DNA from: Acholoe squamosa
Taxonomy: Eukaryota > Annelida > Polychaeta > Phyllodocida > Polynoidae
Assembly (NCBI GenBank): GCA_949317995.1
Contig: OX439040.1
Coordinates: forward strand, 22,191,830 to 22,255,829
DNA length: 64,000 nucleotides
Reading direction: 5' to 3'
Within the stretch, counting starts at the first letter, position 1; the number at the start of each line of letters is the position of its first letter. The position numbers and the translations under genes are program-made. The notes beneath the pieces are model-generated. The model saw nothing but the letters and a program-made list of their open reading frames with translations. It had not been told where the DNA came from and ran no database searches. Positions 12,541-25,662 of this stretch are shown here, one piece after another.

Positions 12541-13234
12541 AACCTTTTCCATGTTCTCCCCAGCCAAGTGTGGTATCTAAGTTGAAATAAAGATTGATGT
12601 TTGGTGCAAACCATTCAATCACAGCCCATTTACAAACGTTCTTGAATGTTTGGCAACCAAACGACGGGACAAGCTATAGAGGGTGGGGCCGATCACTAGG
12701 AAGGCCCTGACGTGGAAGACAGAAAGGTAAGGTTGATGGGGTAGAGGTGTTGCCATGTTGATGAAATGAGCTAGAAAGCAGAATTGGTGTTCACACCTCA
12801 CAGGTGATAGATGATAAGAGCAGTAGGTGACCAACCCCACTGTGTATACTAGCCACAGGTGAGCCTTAATGGAGACACTTCTTATCTCTGCAGATTGTGA
12901 CTCATACTTCCTGAGAAAGAGGGAATTGTTAACAAAAAGGCAGGGGGGTGAAAGGGTACAGATGCCTTTAAAATCTTTGTTCATATGGGATGTCATAGAA
13001 GAGTAAAAATATTTTGGCACCCATAGCCATCCCCTTGTCATCCTTTAATGCCCACTCCAAGAAGTCCTTGCATATTTTTTTTTCAGCGTAGGCTGCAGTA
13101 TGAATGCCGTATATCTTTATATTCCATGGAATACATTGTCACTGATTTCTCCGAGGTTTTGACTTATTCCCATATGTAAGATAAATAGATTACTAATTCA
13201 CTGGCTTCTTCATATATGATTATTAAAGGCATAT
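12541..13234. other. Non-coding, one 140-codon reverse frame of unknown meaning
   Basis: A minus frame of 140 codons (12619-13041) is among the longest outside repeats, but it has no recognisable domain, and its composition looks like chance. Confidence 0.45.
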
Positions 13235-13349
13235 ATAACAAATAGAGGTTCACGAGTTGATTCTAGGGGCAGATAAGAAGCATGAGGCCGTAGGCCGAGT
13301 GTCTTCTTATCTAGCCCTTAGAATCAACTCGTGAACCTCTATTTGTTAT
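13235..13349. repeat. Near-perfect 47-bp-arm hairpin
   Basis: Left arm 13235-13280 and right arm 13303-13349 are inverse copies with one mismatch and one single-base gap, around the centre GAGGCCGTAGGCCGAGTG, itself partly palindromic. It may be the core of a MITE or a hairpin RNA source. A second smaller inverted pair (GTTACGTTGGC / GCCAACGTGAC) lies at 13498-13510 and 13587-13597. Confidence 0.8.
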
Positions 13350-14127
13350 GTATGGCATTTATACCAGGGTTTCCTCCATTTTCTTAAGTAATTACCTTAT
13401 AAAATGAAGAAATAAAAATCCAAGCGATACGTCTTGTTCAAGCTCCTCCGCCATCTTGGTTTCTCGGCGAGACGACAAAGCCGCTTGGACGCAAAGTGTT
13501 ACGTTGGCGTGTGTCCTACAGGCATTTTCATAGTCGAACCGCTGGTAAGGACTGCACGCGACAGCCAGAATACCCATAGAGCATATGCCAACGTGACAAC
13601 TTGTGTCTCACCGCAGTAAATAATCCGTGCGCTACGCAGTCAACATGACGGAGAAATTTCACTCGATTCGATTTTTATATCTTCAATCCTTCTAAATATA
13701 CAGGTCAAATCATGGCGAATTAAAGGTAGGTGCTAGAATATAATGTCTTCTTTCATCCTTTATATGCATTAAGCTTCTAATGCTATAGTTTTTTTATTAT
13801 CGAATTAAATCTATCATGTCAACTTGCTGTCATCTCGTTTCAATCCAAGTGTCAACATCCGTTCACTTAGCGCGTACTATTCGAACGTCATTATCCGCTC
13901 CAGGCATCGTAAAATCATTCAAGAACGTGATAACCATGGTATAACACCATAAGAAACCTCTTCAGTGGTATATTATCAATATCGTAGACAGAACGCACAT
14001 ATGTAAATCTCTCTTCATAAAAACTGTATGACCTACACGAACGTACATCCCCAAACTCTTAAATTCCACATAAATGTGTCCATTGCCTAGATAATCCACC
14101 GCTGATATAACCACGACCAAACATAAT
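13350..14127. other. CpG-containing stretch beside the hairpin
   Basis: 13430-13660 is richer in CpG than its surroundings and holds the smaller inverted pair described with the hairpin, so hairpin and CpG part may be one element. The rest is unremarkable. Confidence 0.4.
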
Positions 14128-14470
14128 CCGACCTAGCGTGTAGTAGGTGGCGCCGGCCTGTCTAGCTGAAGCTGGTTATCAGCATGTGTTGTACACTGTT
14201 TGGAGGGTACAGTTGAGTTATGTAATTCCTGGTGGGAATCCACTCTGTACCACCCTGCACACAAAGTTACTATTATTGCTCAATAAATAGCACACAGTGG
14301 CTTAAGAGTATAATTATAAGTTCAAAGTATGGTTAGTGTAGCCTATCATTCATCACACCTCCAGCTGTACAGTTTTCACATGTACAGCTGTGGAGACTCA
14401 CCCATGTATAGAGTGTCTTCTGACCCCTGAAAGCTCAAGTCTCGCGAGAATTCATGTTAATTAGTCCTGA
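14128..14470 (+). repeat. Unclassified dispersed repeat R1, copy 1
   Basis: About 343 bp, roughly 80% like 21390-21720 in the same orientation. Blocks: TCTAGCTGAAGCTGGTTATC, GGTGGGAATCCACTCTGT, CTTAAGAGTATAATTA, CTCGCGAGAATTCATG. Contains the hairpin AGCTGAAGCT. No inverted ends, poly-A tail or tRNA head. Confidence 0.75.
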
Positions 14471-15357
14471 GACATGCAACCTCGGTATACACATTCTCCG
14501 TAGGTTCAATTAGAAATTACATCATAAAAAGGGCTAAATGGGAATTCCCAATAGAAACCTTCAAGAAGTGGCCTAGTTCCACAATGGGATTCCCTGTTCT
14601 GACAATACCACAGTTATGCATAATACTGGGGCTATAGTGTGAGTCAAGGGAATCCTTTAGGTTTAGGTTTCCCCCTCAGGCCTGGTAAACAACTCTGGTG
14701 ACATGTGTATAATATTTCATACTTAGACAGTAGGCCTGTTGTTTGTGTATATGTGCACCATATGTCAAAGGTATTTTTATTTGTTCTTAAACTTTCTTTT
14801 TTTCAACTGTTTATTTTGTATTGTTATTGGATTTTTATTGTGTGTTTACATGAGGTTATATATGTGTGTGACGTAAATGAGGTTTATGGTTATGAAATAA
14901 ACGAGAGGTGACTGGAAATTCTTTTAATGGCATACGATAAAGACTCAGTTTATATTTCTAAACCTATTTGTAACGTTATAATATATTATCAAACATAACT
15001 CAATTATAATTTCTCTATTTGTCTAGGGCTAAATTGTCATTTCTCTCTATGTGTGTGGCCACCCCCGAAAAATAAGCTGTTTTTAATAGTTCATCCTTTT
15101 GGCATCTATTCATAATCTAATGTTTCCTTTACCACTCTCATTCCCTATGCCCTCCCTTCGCCCCCTGGAGACCTAGGTACCTCCAATTTCTAACCCACTG
15201 TTTCTGGGACTACCTGGGTAAGGGTGGTGATCCAGGTGGTCTGGATGTGACCCTGGCAGGTGAGTGATGGTGGGAGGGCAGTTATCTCACCCTTCTACCC
15301 TCTCCTCGTGTACACAGGCGTTCCTCCTCCAGAGGGTGGCAGGTATAGGTAAGTCTT
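14471..15357. other. Non-coding, nothing recognised
   Basis: A/T-rich. The last 180 bases resemble 7860-7990. Confidence 0.5.
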
Positions 15358-15622
15358 TCAAACCCTTAAGGGCCACACAGTGTTTGGATTTACTATGCAT
15401 TTTTATAGTCATGATGCATGGATGTATACCCCTGTGAACAACTGGATTGACAGGAGTGCTTTATGGATCATGCTGAGGTTTGTGCTGATGCATTCTATAT
15501 AATAATGGTTGGCATGATGCATAATGGCAGTGCCAGCGAGTTATTCACTCTTCTGCAGAGGTGGATCAAGACTGGTGACTGAAAAATGCTGCCAGGAAAA
15601 TATACAATTCCGAGAGGGTTAA
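15358..15622. mobile_element. piggyBac-type MITE (TTAA), copy 2
   Basis: Starts CCCTTAAGGGCCACACAGTG after a worn TCAA, ends GAGAGGG then TTAA. Interior ATGATGCATGG and CATGATGCATAATGG motifs as in the other copies. Confidence 0.6.
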
Positions 15623-18600
15623 CTTTACCAAGAGAGTCAACAAACAAACCTCTCTTTGATAAGAAGCAGACTGACTCAAATTATCAGTCCAGCAAAACAA
15701 AGTAGTCTGGAATTGGCATAGACCTGTTCCAACACGAAAGCGTTACACTATTTAGAGAGATGCATGGGGGTGGTAAATGTTACAACTTTGTAGGGCCCTA
15801 TCCCGGCCATATCTTACTGTAACTCTAAGTGGAATTTTCATCTTTTTATCTTCCTTGAACATCATCACATCTTTATCATATGAACATTGAACCTCTACCC
15901 GCTGACTAAACTATTAAAGGAGTACCTGCATTTCAAATGATATTAGCAAAATACCCCTAATTATCACCCACCCAAACATGTACAAGTTGAGGGAGATTTC
16001 TTATCAATTTTAGGCCCACAGACGGCTAAAATAATACCCCTTTCTCCTACCATCGGTCCTGCTCCCCCCACCCCTTTTTCATTTCTTGTAATAGTATCCT
16101 ATTTATAGTATTTGATGACTGCGTCGTACATACATTCTGTCCCAAAATCAACAACACCGTCACAGTTATTACTAGTTATATACCATCCATGCTTAAGTTA
16201 TATATAGCCATTTCCCGATACCCGGAGGTCGATGTACATCTGCATATTGGTACTGCCCGGTCAACAAAACTAGTAACAAGTTGTGGGGTTAGAAAAACAA
16301 TGATCCAGGAGGTAAAAGGGTAACAACAAAGAGAACCTCCATCTCCACTGTCGGAAGTATAAATATCAGCAGAAAATTGATCACATGTATATTACTTTAT
16401 TCTTTACTAAAGGACGCCCCCATTTGGATCCGTCCTGTGTGCATCGAAATCGGCTGAATCTGATAATACATGCAAGTTCTTAAAATCGACATGCGGAATG
16501 GTATTTTTTTTCAAAATTGACATGGGGACATAGGGCCAACATGTTAGGGCTGGATGGTCTCAGTTTGGGAAGCGTAAAACAGAAGCACAAATGAAGTTGT
16601 CAGTCAGCATTGCTAATGTATACGACATAATGTGTTTATATATAATGGGATGAGTTGAGGGATTGTCTGGCTATCTATTTCACTTGTCGGTTCTCTTGTA
16701 CTCAGATGCAAGGATCTGTAAGAGCTAGGTTCCCGGACATACATAGCCGGTATGTCTAGAAGTATTAGATATCATGGGAAATGCACTTCACTCTGTTATG
16801 CTAGAATGTGAGCAGAGTAAAGAAAAAAAAAAGGAACAAAATCCCCCCCCCCTTTTATCTGCGCAACTACGCAAAAATGCATCTTAAAAGCTAAGTAAAT
16901 GTTTATAAACACATGTCACGACCTTACTTCTGAAGAGTGGAAACCAAAGCAATGTAATACAAAAAAAAATGGCGAGTGCCATTCACAAAAATCAACTTTC
17001 CCACTTCTATTCTATTACGGTATATGATTCTGAACATATTCATTCCTGGTGCTCTGGGTGGGATTCCTGTGGTCACTGTCAATTACAAGAAATGCCCTCG
17101 CATGTCTTATCTCGCCAAGGCCCATCATTGTACATCATTTTTAGATAAATTCCCATGTCCTACGTCATTGATTTAATGTAATCAAGTCTAATTTAGTGGT
17201 CCAGGCCTTTATTTCTTTGGCATTTATAAATATTTCTCAGTTACTACAATAGGTAACCACAGGTAGGCGCCACCTGGATAGGTGCATAACCTGGATCAGC
17301 ATACTGGTCCCAGAGTTAAGTACTAGCGTCCTAGACTCTGGTCTTCTGCCCTATGTCTGATGGGAAGGGACAGGAAAATAGTCAGTGACACCTGGTATCA
17401 GGTTGCCTGGATCAGTATTAATGCTCTTGTCTTGGGAGAGGAGGGAGAGAGGCACATGAGATAAAATCATGTTACAAGTTATGGTCACACCGGAAGCTAT
17501 GGAGAACATTATTTCCCCATTCAATACAAATAAAACATGCTCACTGTTGGTTAGGACCCTAGATTAATCTCTATAAACCCCGCCAAGGTCATATAAGAGG
17601 TCAGCAGGGACATTCACATCACTCTCCAAGCAGATTATTTTCCACAGATGAATACTAGTACTCATACAATCATGTACTACAAATAATATTCTATGAGAGG
17701 AGTGTGAAGTGGGTAACTAAGGTCTTTGACATGTAGGCTTATTATGTGTGGGAACTACACGAGCGAGGCGTGTCTGAAAATGAGGTCATCTGGTCAATAG
17801 ATCCATCATGCTAGACAAGCAATAAATTAGTGCCATTATTTCATACTTGATCTTCGCTTGGTCACTGTCTAGATTGCACGCACGAAGGTTTTTGTTATGT
17901 TGTTCTTTTCCTCATTGAAATATGCTAAGCTAAACTATATTATTTTCTTCATGCTAGTGTGCACTAGAAAATGTCCACATGCCTTTCCTTAAAGTGGCCT
18001 ATAAATAGTACCTATTCCAGACAAATTATTAAAATTTGAATGCATATAAATACTACTCACGATACTTGCCTTGACTTAGTGTGGTAACAGGCAAGCATGC
18101 AGTAGTACTGCCACTCTTTTAATATGCCCTTTGGTCATCATGATGCATGAAAACGGTCCTGGTGAGTTACTCACCAGGCCAGCATTCATGCATCATGACA
18201 ACACGACAGGGGTAAGACACCCCTGAAGGCTTCACATATTCTTTTGCGAACATTTCTCTTCATTGCTGACAGAGATGGATCTATTTGAACATAATAATAT
18301 TTTGTATTCAGGATGGTATATGTAGCATACATAAAATAGAATACTGTATGATTATGAGTAAAAGAGGTGCCAATGAAGAGCTGGCAAGTAGACCGACCAG
18401 ATTGATGACAAGGGAATATGAACTTGGAGGCATCATGTTGACCTGAAAGGGTTGAGTAGCTCAAGTGACAAACCTGAGGCATTCGCTCACTGATAGAACT
18501 GTATTGTTAGATTGTCCACTCAATGCCAGCATTGTCTTTGGATCTGCTATTTTCTTCATAGCGTCACACATTTTGTCACGAATCAAGGGCGAACTGAGGA

Positions 18601-20533
18601 ATTTGAATTCAAACAGATGGGGGGGGGGGGGTATTTGGACAATGAATGGTACTGAGAAGCGCATGCCAAAGATCACGTTGCCAATATTGAGAGTGGTACT
18701 CAATCTGTAATGTTTGTGACCAAGGTTTTGAATATTATATAGGCCTATGTATACGTACACATGTCCTCTGGTCCATGTATGAACAGTATACATGCATGCA
18801 TATGTACTTTGTGCTACTCTGGGCCTGCCTTTGTTTAGAAAATCATCAAAGCCAATATACTATAACAAGGAAATACCGCCAGTGGTTCTTGATTGAAGGC
18901 CACATGACGACCATCTCAAAGGCCATTGAACTGTATGTATGTATATATTATAAGTACGGTGCACCGCTTTATTTCATATTGTGAGAGAAGAAAGATGAAC
19001 TCGATCAAATCCATGCACTGCTGAATGTCACTGACTTGACATGTAGGCTGTGATAATGGGGCAATATGGAGTCAGGTCCACATGACTCACACATCCATTA
19101 TGTACATGTCTATTGTGTTGTAGGTACAGAACAACCGTCAGGGAACAACAACAGACGGAAACAGGAGCCGTCCATGTGATCTGGATCCTGCATTACAACA
19201 ACAGTGGTGTAAAATATCCGTGTTAATGCATGGTAATGCCCTTAAAGTGACACAGTCTGATTTTGTCGATTTTCCAAATCCTACTCAAATGTGTTCCAGA
19301 GACTGTTATATATAGCAAATTATGGTAGTAGTATATATTAAATGTTATCTAGGGTTCACACATGTGCACGCCTTAGAAAAATGTGGTGCCATGGACCCAG
19401 ACATATGCCTTTTAACGATATATTTCTGATCAGTTGGATTATGGCGTGCCCTCCAAAACTGGGAAATGTGGTATAAATCTGATGATTCCTTCAAATACAA
19501 GCTAATCATCCAGGAATTAGAGTAAAATTGATAGGCACCTATGTGACTATCATGGTTCATTTATGGGACAATACTGAGAATGTGTCTAGTTTAGTCTAGT
19601 TTCTGGCACATGCATTTATGAGAAGATTGATTTTAGAGCCCAAACCATTGGACTCTGCCGCTTGAACCTAATATCCTTAACCATTTTAAGTCCAAATGAT
19701 GCCTCCGTGCTTTATGCTATAAGATTCCTCGTCCTGACACACTGCAACGTCAGTAGCGCTTGGTTAATGCATCAAGTCAAACTTTAGGGGGTACATCATC
19801 CTTCCGGTTAGATTTTTGTTCCTCCTATCCCAATAATTACAAGAAAATACAATTTTAAGACTTATTTATTAGTAAAGGCTTTCTTTTTGAAGAAGAGAAA
19901 ATATAGCCTTTGTTCTTCTCTTGAAAAAAAAAACAAGCCACCAGACCCAGCACCAGACTTAAGTTTGAACTGTTTGTCTTGGTGGCTTGTGATTACTTTG
20001 ATGCTCCATGAATCGCAATTTTGTGGAACTACATAGTCATGTGTTACAGCAATTATCTGATGATTCCACGCCAATTTTCCATTCAAAAGTCAATCCCAGA
20101 AGATGATAGAATAATAGAAGATTGGGTAACAATGTATTTACAACCACAATAAAAAGCCTCTCGATGGATCATCGCATGAGTGACGGTGCCTGAGTGTGGC
20201 CAAATGGGGATGCCAGTGCGCAGCTTATTCTGACCTTCACCTTATAGTACTTTATGAAAAAAAAACTCCCCCTTCTCAATCACGACTTGGCCCTTTGACC
20301 GAAAAAAAAACACCCGACATGTGTCACGTGAGTATCTATCCATAAAGGGCATTGTAACCGCCGACACTGTTTGGAGGGTAGAGGTGGGGAACAGAGCAAT
20401 ATGCACCACTAGTCCAAAAATGTTTTACAGTTTTAGTTGTATGGAGTTATCAGCAGGGCCAATTTATTTCTATAATTATGGTTCAGAGAAAAATGGACCA
20501 GTATGGAGTACATTTAGAGAATGATAATCATTT
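15623..20533. other. Non-coding apart from one worn MITE
   Basis: Only the probable TTAA-type element at 18125-18455 stands out. Runs of C near 16847 and G near 18620. No exon that I can support. Confidence 0.5.
18125..18455. mobile_element. Probable piggyBac-type MITE, copy 3 (worn)
   Basis: GCCCTTTGGTCATCATGATGC near the left and CCTGAAAGGGTTGA at the right, with TGGTGAGTTACTCACCA and a GCATTCATGCATCATGAC block inside. TTAA no longer clear. Confidence 0.45.
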
Positions 20534-20857
20534 AACAACAGAGGGTGGTGGGTTTGCGGAAGGACGCGTATAAAAAAAAGATTTTGCCCCCCTTCCCTCT
20601 CAAAGGTCAAGATGTATTTCTCTCCCTCGACCCCCCTCTTGAGCGGGTAAAACTTTTTTGACCCCCCATAAGGGCCGAAAATCGTGCGCGAACGTGCCCT
20701 TTTAACCTATAGAAACGCACAGGGTTTTCCACTGAAAACAGGTGAAATTATTTTGACCCCCCCCATCAGAGGGGTTAAAAAAATTCTGACCCCCCAGTCA
20801 AGGGGTCGAAAAAATTCTGACCCCCTCCTCAAACCCACCAGCCCCCCCCTGTTGTTA
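20534..20857. mobile_element. C-rich MITE, family F, copy 1
   Basis: AACAACAGAGGGTGGTGGGT at the left, and its inverse ACCCACCAGCCCCCCCCTGT then TGTT at the right, with flanking ATCATTT/AAAATGAT extending the arms. Interior repeats of AATTCTGACCCCC. Confidence 0.65.
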
Positions 20858-21389
20858 AAAATGATCACTCCCTTAGCCTAGGTTCAATAAGCCATTTTAA
20901 GGTAGTCTGGGAATGATTTTAGAATTCCAAATTCAGCACGTAAACCTGCCTTTGGTAAACATACTGAGACTGAGTGTATTAGTCTCCTAATCCCCAGCCT
21001 AATCCCTCCCCTTACACTTTTTTATACCACAGACCGGCACAGTGGACACGCAGAACAAAGGATTTCACACCTCTTATACCTTGTTGGTCATTGTTGCCAG
21101 TATATGGGCCACAGACAGCCTGTGGTCTAGATTTTGAATACAGTGACCAACTCGGGCTTTATCCAGTACATATACGCGCCCTGAATCCTTTTTACTGAAA
21201 GGCAAATACATGTACATGTATACACAACTACACAGTCCCCTTCCACCACGTCTGACCCGATCTCCAGACAGTCTAATCAAAGTATCATGTCTGGGATGGT
21301 GCATCGGACAGGGCAGGGATGATGTGATGGTCGTCATTGATGGCTATACACCCACAGACGTGGTTCTATCATCTATACTAGAATATTTG

Positions 21390-21720
21390 CCGACCTAACG
21401 TGTTGTAGGTGGCACCAGCCAGTCTAGCTGAAGCTGGTTATCAGCATGTACCTTTCTGCTGGTTGTAGGGTACAGTTATGTAATACTGGTGGGAATCCAC
21501 TCTGTCCCACCCTACACACAAAAGTATTATTAGGAATCATTAAGTAGCACATAGTAGCTTAAGAGTATAATTACAAGTTCAAGGTATGGTTATAGTATAC
21601 CCTATCACTCATCACACCTCCAGGTGTGGAGTCTTCACACCTACAGATGATGTATATAGAGTGTCTTCAGACCCCCTGAAGCTGCAAATCTCGCGAGAAT
21701 GCATGTTAATTAGGCCTTAG
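21390..21720 (+). repeat. Unclassified dispersed repeat R1, copy 2
   Basis: Same blocks in the same order as at 14.1 kb. Both copies start at CCGACCTARCGTG and end at TGTTAATTAGKCCT, so these look like true element borders. Confidence 0.75.
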
Positions 21721-22240
21721 CTGGTGGCTGGTTAAATCTGAGTTTGATGGTAGTGTATTCCTTAAATGCAGGGTGATTTAACAAATCTTTATTGCACATA
21801 TATGTTTGAATATTTAATGCAAAGTAAGAAAGTAAAAGTCATCTGTTCTAAAAATATATATTCACTCTCAATTTTTATCCCTTAATGTGTGTCCAATTTG
21901 AACCCAGGAAAATCACTGCATTATATTTTCAGAGACATCTACATGTGATAGGTACTGTAAATAGGCCTACTTATTACACATTTTCATTGACAACCCCATA
22001 GAAACTAATGTGTCCCATAGCATATATTTTGTAATATCAAAAGACTACTGGGAAGACAATTAACCTCTATGATGTACTTTTTATGCACCATGCTCTTATT
22101 CTTATCACTGATATTGATATGACATATCATCCTCTTCTTCTCCAAGAGATGTTACTGACCTGACCTATTTGTATAAAGCATTGTATACAGCTGTACTATG
22201 GCTATCTGTATTGCTCATCAGAGGAAGAAAAAGTAAATTA

Positions 22241-22534
22241 CCGTAATACCTCGCGTATAGGGCGCACCCCGCGTATAGGGCGCACCCAGACTTTGCAGAT
22301 GTGAGAGAAAAATTGAAAAATGTCATAACTTTTTTTCTAATCAATGGATTTTCAAAATTCAAAGACCTACGGCCATTCCAGAGCTTCCCCTATCCATTTA
22401 TACCCATATACAGGACTAGGGCAGTAATAGGGACACCATTTAGAAAAATCTCTCCTTGAAAATTCTGGTCCTATAAGGCGCACCAGGGGTCCATCCTCGT
22501 GTATAAGGCGCGCCTTATACGCGAGGTATTACGG
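22241..22534. mobile_element. MITE with TA duplication, family C, copy 1
   Basis: 294 bp with ends CCGTAATACCTCGCGTATAG and CTTATACGCGAGGTATTACGG inverted, TA on both sides. Subterminal GCGTATARGGCGCACC repeats. Shares an interior (GAGAAAAATTGAAAAATGTC and similar) with the copies at 41.6 and 47.2 kb. Confidence 0.88.
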
Positions 22535-23775
22535 TACTGTCTATTGACTTACTAGAAGGTAACCTATGGTGTAATTCATATCCACAACCAAACTGCTTCC
22601 TCATAAGTTTTTAAAGTAATGCAGCACATAGTTTGTGAAAACATAGAGAGTGCATGCATGTGTATGAAATAGGTAAAAGAAAAAGACCAATATGGCCTAG
22701 ATAAGAAATGGAATTAGTATCACTGTACTTGGATGAAATGGCCATGTTTAAAGATAACAAACTGGTCTCCTCTCTGCTTCTTTTTTTCTACATGCACCCC
22801 CTTCCACCCGCCTGATGGAAGGAATTGTTTTAGGAAATCGAAGTGCACGCCTGGGGTCCGTTTCACAATGATTCGAGTTAACAGCACATTATTGTGAAAT
22901 ACTCTCCAGGAGTAGTATGGGCAACTTTGCCTTGTAAAAACATATTACATATCACTAGTTTGTATTTGTAACAAGTAGACATAAGCCCCACCAAGTGTAA
23001 ACATACGTGTCCACTGGCAGTCAAGCAGCATACATATATCCCATGGTAGGCGACGGAATGTGCAGTCAGTCGTTTGTTTGCATGGATCACTTGTGTGAAT
23101 TTTCGTATGCATGACCCAATGGCATAACTTAATTATTTTCATGCAAATCTTAACATATTCTTTGTCCAAATCAACGGAGATGATGCTAGCTAGGAGGAAG
23201 AGTAGGGGAGCCATATATTTTTTGTTATGAGTTGCTGTTAAAGGTGAATGGTGAAACCAGAGGGAGGAACATTGAAAAAAAGACCGGGAAAAAAGGCCCC
23301 GAAATTGGTGTCATCCATTGTAAAGGTTTCTTTATTCCGTGAAGGGATGGGCACATAGTCTGCACAGGCCGCCAAATGAAATAAAGCCCTGTGCTCATGG
23401 ACAGAAAAGAGTATTAAACATTTTGGTTACTAGGTAGGACTATACATATTCCTGAAATGAACTTCCCCCTAGGCTATATCTAACTGGAGAATACTGTCAT
23501 CCAACATCTGAAATGATTTTTCAAGTATGTAATATTTAGTATGTCAAACTATGCCCCCCAAGCGACTATACTATAATATATACATGTATATAGATATATA
23601 TGTATGTACGTGTATATTATAATGTGTGTAATAGATGCCATGACAATCCATGGAGGCCGATGCCCCAAGCAATGCCCTATACATCTCTAAACACCTTAGA
23701 CCTAATTGCTCCTCTAGGCTCTAGTTCTTATGATCTGCTTTTAAAGCTGAAATTAGGTTATTAATTTACAGCATA

Positions 23776-23875
23776 CACTGTAATAACAGTGTTTAGGGAT
23801 TAAACACCAGTGTTTAGGACCAGTGTTTGTGATGAGAAAATTTGGTGTGTATCTTTAAACACCTTTTTTGCAGTG
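23776..23875. mobile_element. MITE with TA duplication, family E, copy 2
   Basis: 100 bp, CACTGTAATAACAGTGTTTA to AAACACCTTTTTTGCAGTG, TA on both sides. Internally repeated CAGTGTTTA motifs. Confidence 0.72.
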
Positions 23876-24772
23876 TACTTGTCATCCTTACTACAAATAT
23901 ACATGTTATGACATGGCCTGCATAATATGAAACCTACCAAAGCCACTCCAAAAACACAAGAACATCAAAAACAATAAAATCCCACTTTACCCCCAACACA
24001 TGTTTAAAGGAATCGTGTTTTGAGTTAGGAAAATGATGTATTCGTAGAGGAAGAGTTGTTCAAATTTGAGAGCATTAATACAGGTAGATCTAACTTGGCA
24101 GCCCTGTATTCATGTTTAGATGTATCATGTGACTATGGGCTGATACATCCAATGATTCCCGTCCAAAGAGTTGGCATGATGAACCAATATAGAGGCAGTC
24201 AGTTACTTACATAGATGCATTATGCTAGGAATTAGATTTTTATTAACTAATTGACAAATTCTATGTATCTTCTACTACTGCCCAACAATGTGTTTCATAC
24301 AAGCAAGGATGGTACAGTATTTATAAGCTTCTTGATACAAGCCATTTGATTAAACATTATGTGTAACGCCACATTGTTCAAGACAGAATAACCTGCTATT
24401 TAGTGAGTGGTCAATGAAAAAAAGAGTAAGAAAATTAAGAAATGCCATTCTTAAAGGGATATAGGGATATATAGGTGAGATATGGAGATAATATTTGGTC
24501 CCTCCAGGGGCAGCAGCTGAATCACCCATGAACTCATGTAAACTGACTGCTTTACAGCCCCTGGGCATCTATTAACATCCATAAACGAAGTACCTCAATA
24601 GAAACTGTAAATGGTCGTGACCGGGGGACCTAGCAAGGGAGGTCTGTGATTAGAATATTGCAATTCTGACTAACACTACAATCTATAGCTCTCTACCTTA
24701 TATCATACTGCATGCATCCTAATTTTGTTACTGATTATATTATATCGACACCTATGAATACAGACACAAGCT

Positions 24773-24954
24773 CGGGCTTCCCTAGCCCACTTAAAAGGGT
24801 CTGCTTCTTATCTTTCCTATCCCCTCAGGATGTGTGTGGTGCACATATCCGTAGGCACTGACACATTCCTCTGTGAAATTGCATAATGTCGTTCTCGCCA
24901 TGAATATGACCTTAGCTGTCGAAATGGCGTTAAACATCTATTACTCACTCACTC
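24773..24954 (+). mobile_element. SINE-like retroposon, copy 2
   Basis: Same family and same 5' start, 182 bp, (TCAC)n tail. Target duplication ACAGACACAAGCT (13 bp) at 24760-24772 and 24955-24967 is perfect, suggesting a young insertion. Confidence 0.9.
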
Positions 24955-24967
24955 ACAGACACAAGCT

Positions 24968-25662
24968 AGAAATAGATTATTGATGTCTTGATTTAAATGG
25001 CATCTATTGGGTTATTAAGTACATATAAGATGTAATTAATAATATGGCAAATCTGGTGTCAGTGGGGACTGTAAGAGTGGGAAAGCACCATAAGAAAATT
25101 GCTGTTGTGGTGACTGTTTGCACCCTATGCCAAATAGTCTATGGTCACACGTATGCCTGTCACAGACAGATCTAACCCCCCACCCCCAAACTCCCTCCAC
25201 CCCATTCATAACTCGGTCAGCCTGGCAATGAGGGTGCATTGTCCATGGACATCGTATTAGTGCAGTCTGTAAGCATTCGTTTTTTATGTGGTAATCAACC
25301 AAGGGAAATGTACTGGCAGACCAAATTAACCAAAATACTGGGATTTTCTTGTATCCCCGGTGTTATCATTGGCTCTAAAAATTACACTTACAATTCAGTC
25401 AACAATGTACCGCTAGATCCATAAAGATGGTGAAAGAATGAACTTAATTGTTGCTGGGTCTCACATGCTATACCAAGACTATAGTGAGCAGCTGATATTT
25501 ATTTTGCAATTGCAACGGACATGCCATTGATATGTTGTATGTCCACCACATCAAGGAGTGCAGTACCAAGCACAGATTATTTAAGGGATTAAAACTCATA
25601 CAGCCAACTAGTGGGCAGCTGGCCTAATCCTCCCGTCCTCTGGCAACTGGTCAAGATTAATG
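24968..25662. other. Non-coding, nothing recognised
   Basis: Unstructured sequence between the SINE and the foldback element. Confidence 0.55.

Larger units (their letters stand above)
21721..24759. other. Non-coding apart from two MITEs
   Basis: Family C and E MITEs (22241, 23776) are annotated separately. 24080-24240 has GCATGATG-type words of the TTAA MITE family. 23570-23625 is an AT-rich near-palindrome. Confidence 0.5.

Noticed and set aside
12619-13041. 140-codon minus-strand open frame
   Set aside because: No recognisable domain, no splice or start support, composition like the surrounding non-coding DNA.
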